A DNA stretch of 64,000 bases from Pantoea sp. Ap-967 (GCF_011752565.1 NZ_VWXK01000001.1:248001-312000); one strand, 5' to 3'. Shown: positions 1-8,243, counted from the first letter of the stretch. The notes: generated by a model not told the origin, from the letters alone. Numbers and translations: made by a program.

Positions 1-405
1 ATGCGCGAGGTGCTGTACACCGCCTTGCGCGGCCCCCAGGCCGGGGTGTTGCGGGCGTTGGTCGAGCAGCAGGGGCATTTCGCCCGTATTGGCGCGGCAC
101 TGGCGCATTTGCGCGAGCATTTCACCGAACCGCTAAGCGTGGAGGCGTTGGCAGCCTGCGCGAACATGAGCGTTTCGACCTTCCATGAGCACTTCAAGCG
201 CTGCACCGACATGGCGCCCATGCAGTACCTCAAGCGCCTGCGCCTGCTCAAGGCGCAGCAGATGCTGATTGGCGAGGGATTGGGTGTGGCGCAGGCGGCG
301 CACCGGGTGGGCTACCAGAGCACATCGCAGTTCAGCCGCGAGTACAAGCGCCAGTTCGCCCGCAGCCCTGGGGAGGAACTGCCCTACCAGAGCCTGCCGG
401 TTTAA
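1..405 (+). CDS. AraC-family transcriptional regulator, C-terminal part (cut by window start)
   Basis: The visible 134 residues end in a complete AraC-type DNA-binding domain with two helix-turn-helix units. The first covers about residues 45-65 (LSVEALAACANMSVSTFHEHF) and the second about 95-118 (VAQAAHRVGYQSTSQFSREY). The preceding stretch (REVLYTALRGPQ) resembles the end of the AraC_N sensor domain, whose members are usually about 300 residues long, so roughly the first half lies outside the window. The ATG at base 1 is therefore probably an internal methionine. The effector and targets cannot be read from the sequence. A REP pair follows the stop codon. Confidence 0.85.
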   Translation: MREVLYTALRGPQAGVLRALVEQQGHFARIGAALAHLREHFTEPLSVEALAACANMSVSTFHEHFKRCTDMAPMQYLKRLRLLKAQQMLIGEGLGVAQAAHRVGYQSTSQFSREYKRQFARSPGEELPYQSLPV

Positions 406-444
406 GCCCGACCTGATGGAACAATCTGGTTCAACGAAGAACCC

Positions 445-533
445 TGTAGGAGCGGGCTTGCCCCGCGAAGCAAGCGACGCGGTGGATGGCACCGGCTTTG
501 CCGGTGTTCGCGGGGCAAGCCCGCTCCTACAGG
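445..533. repeat. REP pair (GTAGGAGCGGGCTTG family)
   Basis: Two inverted copies of a Pseudomonas REP unit, GTAGGAGCGGGCTTGCCCCG and its complement, flank a short centre. They lie between two convergent genes, a common position for such elements. They could form a large hairpin and help end transcription from both sides. Confidence 0.9.
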
Positions 534-569
534 GAGTCGCCGCGCGCAGGGCTGGGTGATCCCCTCGCT

Positions 570-1169
570 TCACGCCTGGCGCTCGACCATGGCGATGATG
601 GCCGCCTGCAACTCGGCCTTGGCCTGCTCGGCCTCCAGCTCTCCCGCCGCTGCCGCCTGGGACAACGCCTCGGCCGCCCCGATCAGCAAACGCATGCCCG
701 CTGCACCTATCGCGCCACGGCGAGCAAAGGCCCCCAGTGCGGCTTGGCACTTGTCGAGAAACGGCTGCTCGTAGGCCCGCTTCAATGCCTCCATTTCCGG
801 TGACCCCGCCAGTGCCGCCGCCACCCCGGGCATCTCCCGGCCCTGGCTCATCACGCAGTCCACATAGGCCCCGGCAATCACCCCGGCGCGCCCGCTGAGG
901 GTCGCCTCGCAATGGGCCAGCGCCTGTTCCAGCATCACCGACTGCCGGGCGTCGTAATCCTGGTAAAGCGCCGCCAACAGCCCGGTGCGAGTTTCGAAAT
1001 GGTCGTATACCACCGGTTTGGTCACGCCAGCCTCCTGCGCCAGGTGGCCGAGGCTCAGCGCGTCGGTGCCCTGCTGGCGCACGCATTGCCAGGCCACGTC
1101 CAGCAGCTGGCGACGCCGTTGTTCCCGGGAAAGCCGCTTGCGCGGTGCTGCCGTGTCATCGCTTGACAT
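570..1169 (-). CDS. TetR/AcrR-family transcriptional regulator
   Basis: This is a 199-residue protein of normal TetR length. Residues 12-58 form the TetR_N helix-turn-helix (RREQRRRQLLDVAW-like start, then SLGHLAQEAGVTKPVVYDHF). The remainder is a helical ligand-binding/dimerisation domain with no recognisable ligand signature. The gene is divergent from a flavodoxin-like quinone reductase starting at 1262. The roughly 90-bp gap carries three evenly spaced copies of a near-palindromic 10-mer, the natural operator. The likely job is repression of itself and the reductase, relieved by a quinone or other electrophile; that last part is inference from context. Confidence 0.9.
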   Translation of the reverse strand: MSSDDTAAPRKRLSREQRRRQLLDVAWQCVRQQGTDALSLGHLAQEAGVTKPVVYDHFETRTGLLAALYQDYDARQSVMLEQALAHCEATLSGRAGVIAGAYVDCVMSQGREMPGVAAALAGSPEMEALKRAYEQPFLDKCQAALGAFARRGAIGAAGMRLLIGAAEALSQAAAAGELEAEQAKAELQAAIIAMVERQA

Positions 1170-1171
1170 GA

Positions 1172-1209
1172 ATAACCTACCAAAAGTAACTTACCAATCG
1201 TAACTTACC
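1172..1209. promoter_or_regulatory. Probable TetR operator: three 10-mers at 14-bp period
   Basis: ATAACCTACC (1172-1181), GTAACTTACC (1186-1195) and GTAACTTACC (1200-1209) recur every 14 bp. The core GTAA-C-TTAC is itself a near-perfect palindrome. The array fills the gap between the divergent TetR gene (start 1169) and the quinone reductase (start 1262), as expected for a shared operator. Confidence 0.7.
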
Positions 1210-1261
1210 TTGAGTATATAGCGCTCAAGGCCCAACCGCACCCCCACTCTGGAGAAGCCCC

Positions 1262-1861
1262 ATGCACGCCTTGATCGTGATCGGCCACCACGACCCCGAC
1301 TCGCTTACCCACGCCCTCGCCCAGCAGGTTGCCGACGGCCTGGCCAGTACCGGTCACGGCAGTGAAATCGCCGACCTGGCCCGCGAAGGCTTCGACCCGC
1401 GCTTCAGCCTGGCCGACCATGCCGTGCACCGCCGCCTCGCCCCGCCGCCGGCCGACGTGCTGCTGGAGCAGGCGCGTATCGACCGCGCCGATGCCCTCGT
1501 ACTGGTCTACCCGATCTACTGGTGGTCGCTGCCGGCGCTGCTCAAGGGCTGGGTCGAGCGGGTGTTCAGCAATGGCTGGGCATTCGACTACGAAGGCGGC
1601 GTGAACACCAAGAAACTGCACGACCTGAGGGTGCATCTGGTCGGCGTGGCCGGCGCCGATGCGGGCACCTTCGAGCGCCATGGCTATGGCGAAGCAATGC
1701 GCGTGCAGATCGACCACGGCATTTTCGACTACTGCGGCGCCAAGGTGCTCAGTTCGACCTTGCTGGCAGACAGCGAGGGGCCGGACGCCGCCGCCCACCT
1801 GCGCAAGGCTCGCACCCTGGGCGAGCAGTTGTTCACCCGCGCTGGCCACCAGCGCGCCTGA
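1262..1861 (+). CDS. NAD(P)H-dependent quinone reductase, flavodoxin-like fold
   Basis: This 199-residue protein has the flavodoxin_2 fold of MdaB/NQO1-type reductases. It starts with a beta strand and phosphate-binding turn (ALIVIGHHDPDSLTHALA). It continues to the signature ALVLVYPIYWWSLPALLKGW near residues 80-100, followed by RVFSNGWAFDY, which in this family contacts FMN/FAD and the quinone. The predicted role is two-electron reduction of quinones, protecting against redox cycling. The ATG follows GGAGAAG at suitable spacing. The gene is divergent from the TetR regulator and shares its operator array. It ends 6 bp before the convergent thpR gene. Confidence 0.88.
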   Translation: MHALIVIGHHDPDSLTHALAQQVADGLASTGHGSEIADLAREGFDPRFSLADHAVHRRLAPPPADVLLEQARIDRADALVLVYPIYWWSLPALLKGWVERVFSNGWAFDYEGGVNTKKLHDLRVHLVGVAGADAGTFERHGYGEAMRVQIDHGIFDYCGAKVLSSTLLADSEGPDAAAHLRKARTLGEQLFTRAGHQRA

Positions 1862-1867
1862 GCGGCG

Positions 1868-2413
1868 TTAGTTCGCCAGGGGCCATTGCGCCAGCGGCCA
1901 GTAGCGGCCCTTGCGCGACTCGTACAAGGTGAAGTGGCGGGCGCTGAAATGAAAGTCCGGGGCCTGGGCCGACTCCGGTGCCTGCCCGCGAAAATCCCGC
2001 GACAAGGTAAGGTGCGGGCGGTAGTCGCGGCCCTGCTCCGCGAAGCCCATCGGCAATAACGCCTGCTGCAGGGCATACACCAGTTGGCGCAGTGCCAAGG
2101 GCGTTTCCTGGGGTTCGAGCACCAGCGCACCGGCGCGCTGCCAGGCGTTCAGCCGGTCGAGCAGCAGGCGAATCGCCCTGCCTGGCAGGGTCAGGTTGTC
2201 TACTGCTGCGCAGATCGCGGGCACTTGGGCTGCATCCACATCACCGAGAAACAGCAAGGTCAGGTGAAAATTCTCGCTGGGCACCGGCTTGCCGCTGCGC
2301 AGGCTAAGGCCGCGCCGCCACTGGGCGACGGCGCGGCGCTGGGCGTCGCTGACCGGCAGGGCGAAGAACAGCCGTTTGAAGGGAACGCCACTCGGGCGAA
2401 TGTCCTGAACCAT
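1868..2413 (-). CDS. thpR: RNA 2',3'-cyclic phosphodiesterase (LigT/ThpR family)
   Basis: The 181-residue protein carries both HxTx motifs of the 2H phosphoesterase superfamily: HLTL at residues 50-53 and HLTL at 134-137, the latter in RPHLTLSRD. These motifs hold the catalytic histidines. The family hydrolyses RNA 2',3'-cyclic phosphates, and its archaeal and E. coli members also join tRNA halves in vitro. The start at 2413 was chosen because GAGGGAG lies 6-7 nt upstream; the frame stays open further upstream to 2449 with no better signal. Its physiological substrate is generally unclear. Confidence 0.88.
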   Translation of the reverse strand: MVQDIRPSGVPFKRLFFALPVSDAQRRAVAQWRRGLSLRSGKPVPSENFHLTLLFLGDVDAAQVPAICAAVDNLTLPGRAIRLLLDRLNAWQRAGALVLEPQETPLALRQLVYALQQALLPMGFAEQGRDYRPHLTLSRDFRGQAPESAQAPDFHFSARHFTLYESRKGRYWPLAQWPLAN

Positions 2414-2570
2414 GGCAACTCCCTCGCATGAAACGTTTGCGCAAACCATAGGCTATTCCACCTAAGTCGCGCCGAATTGACGTAACAATATGTACAAACT
2501 AACCCGATGATTGTTTATGCTGGCGGGCTTAAGCCATGGCGCATGGCCATTTTTCGACAAGTAACCGTCC

Positions 2571-3470
2571 ATGAAAATTGCACTCGTACTGATCTTCGTC
2601 CTCTCGATCGCCTATGTTCACCTGCGCGGTCGGGTACGCCACAAGCTGACCCGTCAGCTGGGCGACCACTCCAGTTTCCTGGCCCCGGTCAACAGCTTCC
2701 TCTACCTGTTCTCCAAACACCCGGCCAAGCCTTACCTTCCGGTGGAAGCCTTCCCCGAACTGCAACCGCTCAAGGATCACTGGCAGGAGATTCGCACCGA
2801 AGCACAGCAGCTGTTGCACGTGGGTGAAATCAAGAAGTCCGACAACTATGACGACGTTGGTTTCAATTCGTTCTTCAAGACCGGCTGGAAGCGCTTCTAC
2901 CTGAAGTGGTACGGCGAAAGCCACCCGTCGGCAATGTCCCTGTGCCCCCGCACCACCGAGCTGCTGCAAGGCATCGGCACGGTCAAGGCGGCAATGTTCG
3001 CCACCCTGCCACCGGGTGCCAAGCTGGTGCGCCACCGTGATCCGTACGCCGGTTCCTACCGCTTCCACCTGGGCCTGGACACCCCCAACGACGATGGCTG
3101 CTACATCGACGTGGACGGTGAAAAGTACTCCTGGCGTGATGGCGAAGGCGTGATCTTCGACGAAACCTATATCCACTACGCGGCCAACACCACAGAGCAC
3201 AACCGCATCATCCTGTTCTGCGACGTTGAACGCCCGCTCAAGTACCGTTGGGCCACCGCCTTCAACCGCTGGTTCAGCCGCAATGTGATGGCCGCCGCCG
3301 CAGCGCCCAACGATGCCAACGACAAGACCGGTGGCATCAACCGCCTGTTCACCCGCATCTACAAGATCCGCGAGCGCGGCAAGGCACTGAAGAAGCGCAA
3401 CCGCATGCGCTACTACCTGGAAAAGTGGCTGGTAGTGGCCGCCCTGGTGCTGGTGTTCGTGTATATCTGA
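2571..3470 (+). CDS. lpxO: Lipid A hydroxylase, Fe(II)/2-oxoglutarate dioxygenase
   Basis: The 299-residue protein belongs to the aspartyl/asparaginyl beta-hydroxylase family. It has an N-terminal membrane helix (residues 1-17) and a C-terminal hydrophobic helix (about 285-299), the topology of LpxO. The iron-binding residues appear as HRD (155-157) and a second histidine at 202 (YIHYAANT). An arginine at 212 is placed to bind 2-oxoglutarate. LpxO 2-hydroxylates a secondary acyl chain of lipid A at the cytoplasmic face of the inner membrane. The upstream 150 bp is AT-richer than its surroundings and probably holds the promoter, but no clear box is seen. A strong hairpin follows the stop. Confidence 0.85.
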   Translation: MKIALVLIFVLSIAYVHLRGRVRHKLTRQLGDHSSFLAPVNSFLYLFSKHPAKPYLPVEAFPELQPLKDHWQEIRTEAQQLLHVGEIKKSDNYDDVGFNSFFKTGWKRFYLKWYGESHPSAMSLCPRTTELLQGIGTVKAAMFATLPPGAKLVRHRDPYAGSYRFHLGLDTPNDDGCYIDVDGEKYSWRDGEGVIFDETYIHYAANTTEHNRIILFCDVERPLKYRWATAFNRWFSRNVMAAAAAPNDANDKTGGINRLFTRIYKIRERGKALKKRNRMRYYLEKWLVVAALVLVFVYI

Positions 3471-3477
3471 AGCCCCC

Positions 3478-3511
3478 TTGCGCCTGTCGCCGCCGCCGGC
3501 GGCAGGCGCAA
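3478..3511 (+). terminator. Hairpin after lpxO
   Basis: TTGCGCCTG (3478-3486) pairs perfectly with CAGGCGCAA (3503-3511), and the GC-rich centre can extend the stem. It begins 7 nt after the stop codon. There is no long T tract, so it may act as a weak or Rho-assisted terminator. Confidence 0.6.
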
Positions 3512-3560
3512 ATTGGTCTAGCCTGAAAGCTCCTCCAGAAACCTTGCCAAGGTGAAGACG

Positions 3561-3905
3561 ATGAGCATGATGGACTGGGACGCCTACCGTAAGCAGTTGA
3601 TGGCCGGCATCGGCGACCTCAAGCAACTCTCCCCCGACACCGTGGCCGGCTACATGACCGCCAGCGGTGCCGGCGCCAAGACCAACCACCTGGACGCCAA
3701 GACCCGCGAGCTGATTTCCCTGGCCGTGGCCGTCACCACGCGCTGCGACGGCTGCATCGCCGTGCATTCGCAACAGGCCGTCAAGCACGGCGCCAGCCGT
3801 GAAGAAATCGCCGAAGCCCTGGGCGTGGCCGTGGCGATGAACGCCGGCGCCGCGCTGGTCTACTCGGCCCGTGCCCTGGATGCAGTAGGCAAGGCCAACG
3901 GCTGA
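3561..3905 (+). CDS. Carboxymuconolactone decarboxylase/AhpD-like protein
   Basis: This small (114-residue) all-helical protein contains the AhpD core TRCDGCIAVHSQQAVKHGAS, with the CxxC pair and the downstream histidine that form a redox site in AhpD-type members. This suggests peroxidase or disulfide-exchange activity rather than true muconolactone decarboxylation. The ATG at 3561 is preferred over the GTG at 3552 because AAGGTG lies about 7 nt upstream. It stands alone between two hairpins, so it is likely monocistronic. Confidence 0.85.
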   Translation: MSMMDWDAYRKQLMAGIGDLKQLSPDTVAGYMTASGAGAKTNHLDAKTRELISLAVAVTTRCDGCIAVHSQQAVKHGASREEIAEALGVAVAMNAGAALVYSARALDAVGKANG

Positions 3906-3908
3906 CGC

Positions 3909-3928
3909 CAAGGGCGTCGTCGCCCTTG
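3909..3928 (+). terminator. Hairpin after AhpD-like gene
   Basis: CAAGGGCG (3909-3916) and CGCCCTTG (3921-3928) form a perfect 8-bp stem with a TCGT loop, 4 nt after the stop codon. There is no T tract downstream. Confidence 0.55.
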
Positions 3929-3982
3929 CGCGACGGCGCCGCGTTACCCAGACTTGGCGGCCTAGCCACAGCAGGAACCGCC

Positions 3983-4552
3983 ATGATCCATATCCGCCCC
4001 ATGACGCCCGCCGACTTCGAGCGTTTCTGGCCCACCTTCCAGGCCGTTGTCCAGGCCCGCGAAACCTATGCCTTCGACCCCGCGCTGAGCCTTGCCCAGG
4101 CCCGCCAGCTGTGGCTGGAGCTGCCCTTGCGCACGCTGGTGGCCGAGCAGGACGGCGAGCTGCTCGGGTCCTACTACCTCAAGGCCAATGCTGCCGGGCC
4201 CGGCGCCCATGTTGGCAACTGCGGCTACATGGTGTGCGAGGCCGCCCGTGGCCGTGGTGTGGCCCGGCTGATGTGCGAGCACTCGCAGAAGCTGGCCCGC
4301 CAGGAGGGCTTCCTGGCATTGCAGTTCAATTCGGTGGTGGCCAGCAATGAAGTGGCCGTGGCGCTGTGGCACAAGCTGGGCTTCGAAACCGTCGGGCGCT
4401 TGCCCAAGGCCTACCGCCATGCACGCCTGGGGTTGGTCGACTGCCTGGTGATGTACAAGTGGTTGGCCGATGAACCGGTGGTGGAGAAACCACCGCTGCT
4501 GATTGGGCGCAAGAACATCGAGGCCCGGGTGTCGCGCCGGCGCGGGCGTTAG
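3983..4552 (+). CDS. GNAT-family N-acetyltransferase
   Basis: The 189-residue protein has the GNAT fold. The acetyl-CoA pyrophosphate-binding motif is near residues 80-95 (CEAARGRGVARLM, Q/RxxGxG/A type), and motif B contains NEVAVALWHKLGFE, usual for small-molecule or peptide acetyltransferases. The substrate is not evident. The start at 3983 follows CAGGAACCGCC. A C-terminal basic tail (ARVSRRRGR) extends beyond the fold. REP elements follow. Confidence 0.85.
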   Translation: MIHIRPMTPADFERFWPTFQAVVQARETYAFDPALSLAQARQLWLELPLRTLVAEQDGELLGSYYLKANAAGPGAHVGNCGYMVCEAARGRGVARLMCEHSQKLARQEGFLALQFNSVVASNEVAVALWHKLGFETVGRLPKAYRHARLGLVDCLVMYKWLADEPVVEKPPLLIGRKNIEARVSRRRGR

Positions 4553-4562
4553 CCGGTGAAGG

Positions 4563-4793
4563 CCCCATCGCGAGCTGCGCTCGCTCCTACGAAAAAATCG
4601 TAAATATTTGATTTAACTGATATTTCTGTAGGAGCGGGCTTGACCCGCGAAGCAAGCACCGTGGTGCATGGCACCGGCTTCGCCGGTGTTCGCGGGGCAA
4701 TGTTCCCTGCGCGACAGCGCAGCCCGCAGGGCTGGGTGATCACCTACGGGATTTGCACAATTATCCCGGTAGGAGCGAGCGCAGCTCGCGATC
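4563..4793. repeat. Nested REP elements of two families
   Basis: The outer units are the GAGCGAGCGCAGCTCGCGAT family in inverted orientation (4563-4590 and 4769-4793). Between them lies an element of the GTAGGAGCGGGCTTG family (4627-4700). Its right-hand unit breaks off after CGCGGGGCAA instead of running on to the usual end. This looks like one REP pair inserted in, or grown inside, another. Confidence 0.8.
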
Positions 4794-4818
4794 AGGGCCA
4801 AGCCTGCCTACATCAACC

Positions 4819-5565
4819 TCAGAACGCCAGGCCAACCTTGAAACCAAACTCGTCACGCTTGAGCTTGTTGTTGTCGGCCACGTCCGAGTCTTCATCCAGC
4901 TTGTACTCGGTACGGGTGTAGTAAACGCCCGCCTGCACCGGCATGCCGCCCTGCTGGTTCATCAGCAAGGTGACCTCGGCATAGGGGTTGGTGCGGTCTT
5001 TCATGTCGACGCTGTCGCTGCCAAAGTCGTCCACCTTCAGCCGCGCGCGGCCATCGATGCTGCGGCGCGCTCCCACTTCCACGCGCAGGGTCGAGGCATC
5101 GAACTGGTGGTTGTAGCCAAGCGCAGCCTTGGCAAACGGCGACTTGTAGGTCAGGCGGGTGTCCAGGTCGTTGATCTCGGGTTCGAAACGGGTCCAGCTG
5201 TAGCCACCGCCCACCGTCACATCGACGAAGTTGCGCGCGTCCAGCGCGGCTCGCCAGCCAAGGTCGAGGTCGGCCTGGGCTTCCTTGAGCTTGTTGTCGT
5301 TCTTCTTGCCGTACTTGGCTTCGGCACCGATCTGGTAGATGAAGCCGGACTCGGCCGTCAGCTTGTTGCCGAAGGTGGCAAAGACGCCGCCCTGGCCCAA
5401 GTGTTCCTTGTCCGATTCGCTGCCGCCTTCGAACTTGAATTTGTCGTAGGCGCCCAGCAGGCCGACGCTGAACAGCGGTTCGGTGCTCGGTGCCGCCGTG
5501 GCCAGCAGTGGGCTGGCAAGCAGGGTGGCGAGGCAGGTGTGGCGCAGCAGGTTACGGGCGAGCAT
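4819..5565 (-). CDS. Outer-membrane beta-barrel protein, function unknown
   Basis: The 248-residue product starts with a classical signal peptide (MLARNLLRHTCLATLLASPL, cleavage near ATAAPS). It ends in phenylalanine after alternating hydrophobic/polar strands (FGFKVGLAF), the mark of an outer-membrane barrel. Regularly spaced strands such as VDVTVGGGYSWTRF and LRVEVGARRS support a small 8-12-strand barrel. The start at 5565 was chosen for GGAG about 9 nt upstream. The frame stays open much further upstream, but those codons would hide the signal peptide. It is divergent from a cobalamin riboswitch and TonB receptor, which suggests but does not prove a role in cofactor or metal uptake. I do not recognise a named family. 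Confidence 0.75.
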   Translation of the reverse strand: MLARNLLRHTCLATLLASPLLATAAPSTEPLFSVGLLGAYDKFKFEGGSESDKEHLGQGGVFATFGNKLTAESGFIYQIGAEAKYGKKNDNKLKEAQADLDLGWRAALDARNFVDVTVGGGYSWTRFEPEINDLDTRLTYKSPFAKAALGYNHQFDASTLRVEVGARRSIDGRARLKVDDFGSDSVDMKDRTNPYAEVTLLMNQQGGMPVQAGVYYTRTEYKLDEDSDVADNNKLKRDEFGFKVGLAF

Positions 5566-5735
5566 GCACGAAGTCTCCATGACGTTGTGTTGAGTGCGAA
5601 CGTGCAGTTCGAGACTGCGCCAGGCGCAAAAGTTCGAAAAAAAATCCATAAAAACGCACAACCCGGTGATTCATCACATTTTTCCCTGCACGTGCGTATT
5701 TGACGTGATGGCCTTTCGATGCTCAACTGCGCGCC

Positions 5736-5918
5736 GTTTTCAGGTGTCCTGCGCCGCCGTGCGCAGGGTGAAACGGGAAGCCGGTGCGTCGTGGTCCACG
5801 ACAAGTCCGGCGCTGCCCCCGCAACGGTAAGCGAGCGATGCCTTCGACACACCACTGTGCGCCAGCATGGGAAGGTGAAGGCCTCATGCCCCTCGCAAGC
5901 CCGGAGACCGGCCTGGAA
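5736..5918 (+). promoter_or_regulatory. Cobalamin (AdoCbl) riboswitch 1
   Basis: The conserved cobalamin-element landmarks occur in order: an early GGTG/GGGAAGCCGGTG segment near 5777-5787, CTGCCCCCGCAACGGTAAG at 5813-5831, GCGCCAGCATGGGAAGG near 5859-5875, and a B12-box-like AGCCCGGAGACCGGCC at 5898-5913. A hairpin (CGCAGG/CCTGCG, 5947-5964) follows. It precedes the TonB receptor at 6040, so the receptor should be switched off when adenosylcobalamin is plentiful. This leader fills most of the 5566-6039 gap. Confidence 0.9.
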
Positions 5919-6039
5919 CATTACTTGGCAACCCGCGGTGGGCGGGCGCAGGCCGGTACCTGCGTGCGCACCTGCATGTGGGGTACGCCTTTGCGTGTTT
6001 TCCACCGGGATGCATTCATTCCTGCAACAGTGGAACGAC

Positions 6040-8148
6040 ATGTCCCGATTCATCCAGCTTCACCCTCTGGCGGCCTGCCTGGCCGTCGCCCTCCCGGCCC
6101 TGGCCGACGAGCCCGTGCTGGCCCTGCCTGCCACGGCCATCAACGGCAGCCACGACGCACAACGCATCGACCTGGCCACGCCGACCGAGGCCGGCTCGCG
6201 GCTGAACCTCAGCGCCCTGGACACCCCAGCCAGCACCACCAGCATCACGGCTGCGCAGATCGAGCAGCGCAACGACCTCACCGTGCAAGACGCCGTCACC
6301 CGCTCGCCCGGCATCACCTTCATCGGCAACCCAGGCGATGGCGGCACCGGCCTGTCGGCCCGGGGTTTCACCGGCCACGGCTCGGTGATGACCCTGTTCG
6401 ACGGCGCACGCCTGTACACCGGCGCCGGCACCCAGACCTTCCCGGTCGACCCGTGGATGGTCGAGCGCATCGACGTGATCCGTGGCCCGGCCTCGGTGCT
6501 GTATGGCGAAGGCGCGACTGGCGCGGTGGTCAACGTGATCCCGAAAAAGCCGTTCACCGGCGACATTCGCAACCACCTGCGCCTGGGCTACGGTTCCTGG
6601 GACCGCCAGCAACTGGGCCTGGACAGCGGCGGCAGCCTCAGCGAACGCCTGAGCTACCGCCTGACCCTGAACCAGCAGGCCGGTAACGGCTGGGTCGACC
6701 GCACCGACTCACGCAGCCTGGCCCTGAGCGCCGCGCTGCGCTTCGACGCCAGCGACGACCTGAGCTTCACCCTCGCCCACGAGCGCGGCGATGCGCAACC
6801 GGCCAACTACTACGGCACGCCGCTGATCGACGGCCATTACCGCAGCAGCCTGCGCAAGAAGAACTACAACGTCGACAACGACGTGCAGCGTTACCACGAC
6901 GAGTGGACCCGCCTGACCACCGACTGGGCGATCAACGACCAGCTCAGCGCCAGCAACCAGCTCTACTACATCAAGAGCCGCCGCCACTGGCGCAACGCCG
7001 AGAACTACAGCTGGGACCCCGAGCGCGAGCAACTGGAGCGCCAGGGCTACCTGGAAATCCGCCACAACCAGGAGCAGATCGGCGACCGCCAGACCTTCAC
7101 CTTCGACCACAGCCTGTTCGGCCTTGCCAGCAAGACGTTGGTTGGCGTGGAGTACAACAAGGTGCGCTTCAACGTCGACCGCAGCAACGGCCTGGGCGGC
7201 GACTACCTCGACCCGTGGCAACCGACCCCGGGTTGGTTCCAGCGCGACCCAGCAGGCGAACGGCAGACGCTGTCCACCACCCACACCTTCGCCCTGTTCG
7301 CCGAGAACCGCCTGCAACTCACCGAGCGCCTGTCGCTGGTAACCGGGGTGCGCCGCGACCAGAACCATATCGACCGCGACAACCTCATCGATGCCAGCCG
7401 CAGCGACCGCAGCCTGCAAGGCGGCAACTGGCGTGCCGGGCTGGTGTTCGCAGTCAACGACGCCCTGTCCCTGTATGGCCAGTACTCCACCAGCCAGGAT
7501 GGCGTGGACAACCTGGTCAGCCTCAGCCCCGAGCAGATGCACTTCGACCTGACCGAGGCCAGGCAGACCGAGTTGGGCCTGAAGCAGCGCTTCTGGGAGG
7601 GCCGTGGCGAGTGGACGCTGGCAGCGTTCCATATCGTCAAGAAGAAACTGCTGGTAGATGACCCGCTCACCCATGACGCACAGCAGGCCGGGCAGCAGAC
7701 CTCCGACGGCCTGGAGGTATCGCTGGAGCTGGCCCTGGCGCACCAGTGGCAGGTGTCGGCCAACGCCGCGTTGGTGCGGGCCCGCTACGACGATTTCTAC
7801 GAGGTGGTGGATGACGTGGCCATGGACCGTGCCGGCAACCGACCCGCCAATGTGCCACGGCGTACCGCCAACCTTTGGCTGAGCAAGGGCTTTGGCCAGC
7901 AGGTCGAGGCCGGGATTGGCGCGCGCTACGTGGATGCGCGCTATGCCGACAGCGCCAACAGCCAAAGTGCGCCGGGGTATACCGTGGTCGATGCCAACAT
8001 CGGCTGGCAGGTGCTGCCGGATGTGCGCCTGGGGTTGCAGGTGAACAACCTGTTCGACCGGGCGTACGTGGCCTCGGCGTTCAGTGGCGAGCAATGGGTG
8101 ATGGGGGCGCCTCGGTCGTATTTCGCCACCGTGGATTACACCTTCTGA
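6040..8148 (+). CDS. TonB-dependent outer-membrane receptor under cobalamin riboswitch control
   Basis: The 702-residue protein has a signal peptide (MSRFIQLHPLAACLAVALPA, cleavage near ALA-DEP). The plug domain spans about 55-165 (VQDAVTRSPGITFIG, then VERIDVIRGPASVLYGEGAT). A 22-strand barrel ends in the aromatic terminus VDYTF. By sequence it resembles ferric-siderophore-type receptors more than classical BtuB, yet the riboswitch in its leader points to cobalamin, a corrinoid precursor or a cobalt chelate as ligand. The frame is open through the riboswitch, so the first ATG there is not the start. The start at 6040 is favoured by the signal peptide; an ATG at 6010 is possible. REP repeats follow the gene. 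Confidence 0.85.
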   Translation: MSRFIQLHPLAACLAVALPALADEPVLALPATAINGSHDAQRIDLATPTEAGSRLNLSALDTPASTTSITAAQIEQRNDLTVQDAVTRSPGITFIGNPGDGGTGLSARGFTGHGSVMTLFDGARLYTGAGTQTFPVDPWMVERIDVIRGPASVLYGEGATGAVVNVIPKKPFTGDIRNHLRLGYGSWDRQQLGLDSGGSLSERLSYRLTLNQQAGNGWVDRTDSRSLALSAALRFDASDDLSFTLAHERGDAQPANYYGTPLIDGHYRSSLRKKNYNVDNDVQRYHDEWTRLTTDWAINDQLSASNQLYYIKSRRHWRNAENYSWDPEREQLERQGYLEIRHNQEQIGDRQTFTFDHSLFGLASKTLVGVEYNKVRFNVDRSNGLGGDYLDPWQPTPGWFQRDPAGERQTLSTTHTFALFAENRLQLTERLSLVTGVRRDQNHIDRDNLIDASRSDRSLQGGNWRAGLVFAVNDALSLYGQYSTSQDGVDNLVSLSPEQMHFDLTEARQTELGLKQRFWEGRGEWTLAAFHIVKKKLLVDDPLTHDAQQAGQQTSDGLEVSLELALAHQWQVSANAALVRARYDDFYEVVDDVAMDRAGNRPANVPRRTANLWLSKGFGQQVEAGIGARYVDARYADSANSQSAPGYTVVDANIGWQVLPDVRLGLQVNNLFDRAYVASAFSGEQWVMGAPRSYFATVDYTF

Positions 8149-8162
8149 TTTCAGCCGCCCCT

Positions 8163-8243
8163 GGTAGGAGCGAGCGTAGCTCGCGATGGGGCGCGCAGCG
8201 GCCCCGGTTTTCAGCCCATCGCGAGCTGCGCTCGCTCCTACCA
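8163..8243. repeat. REP pair (GAGCGAGCGNAGCTCGCGAT family)
   Basis: Inverted REP units, GGTAGGAGCGAGCGTAGCTC and its near complement, lie just after the TonB receptor stop codon. They can form a long hairpin that may stabilise or end the receptor transcript. Confidence 0.88.

Noticed and set aside
5719..6039. N-terminal extension of the TonB receptor through the leader
   Set aside because: The extension would translate the cobalamin riboswitch and displace the signal peptide from the N-terminus; the ATG at 6040 is the better start.
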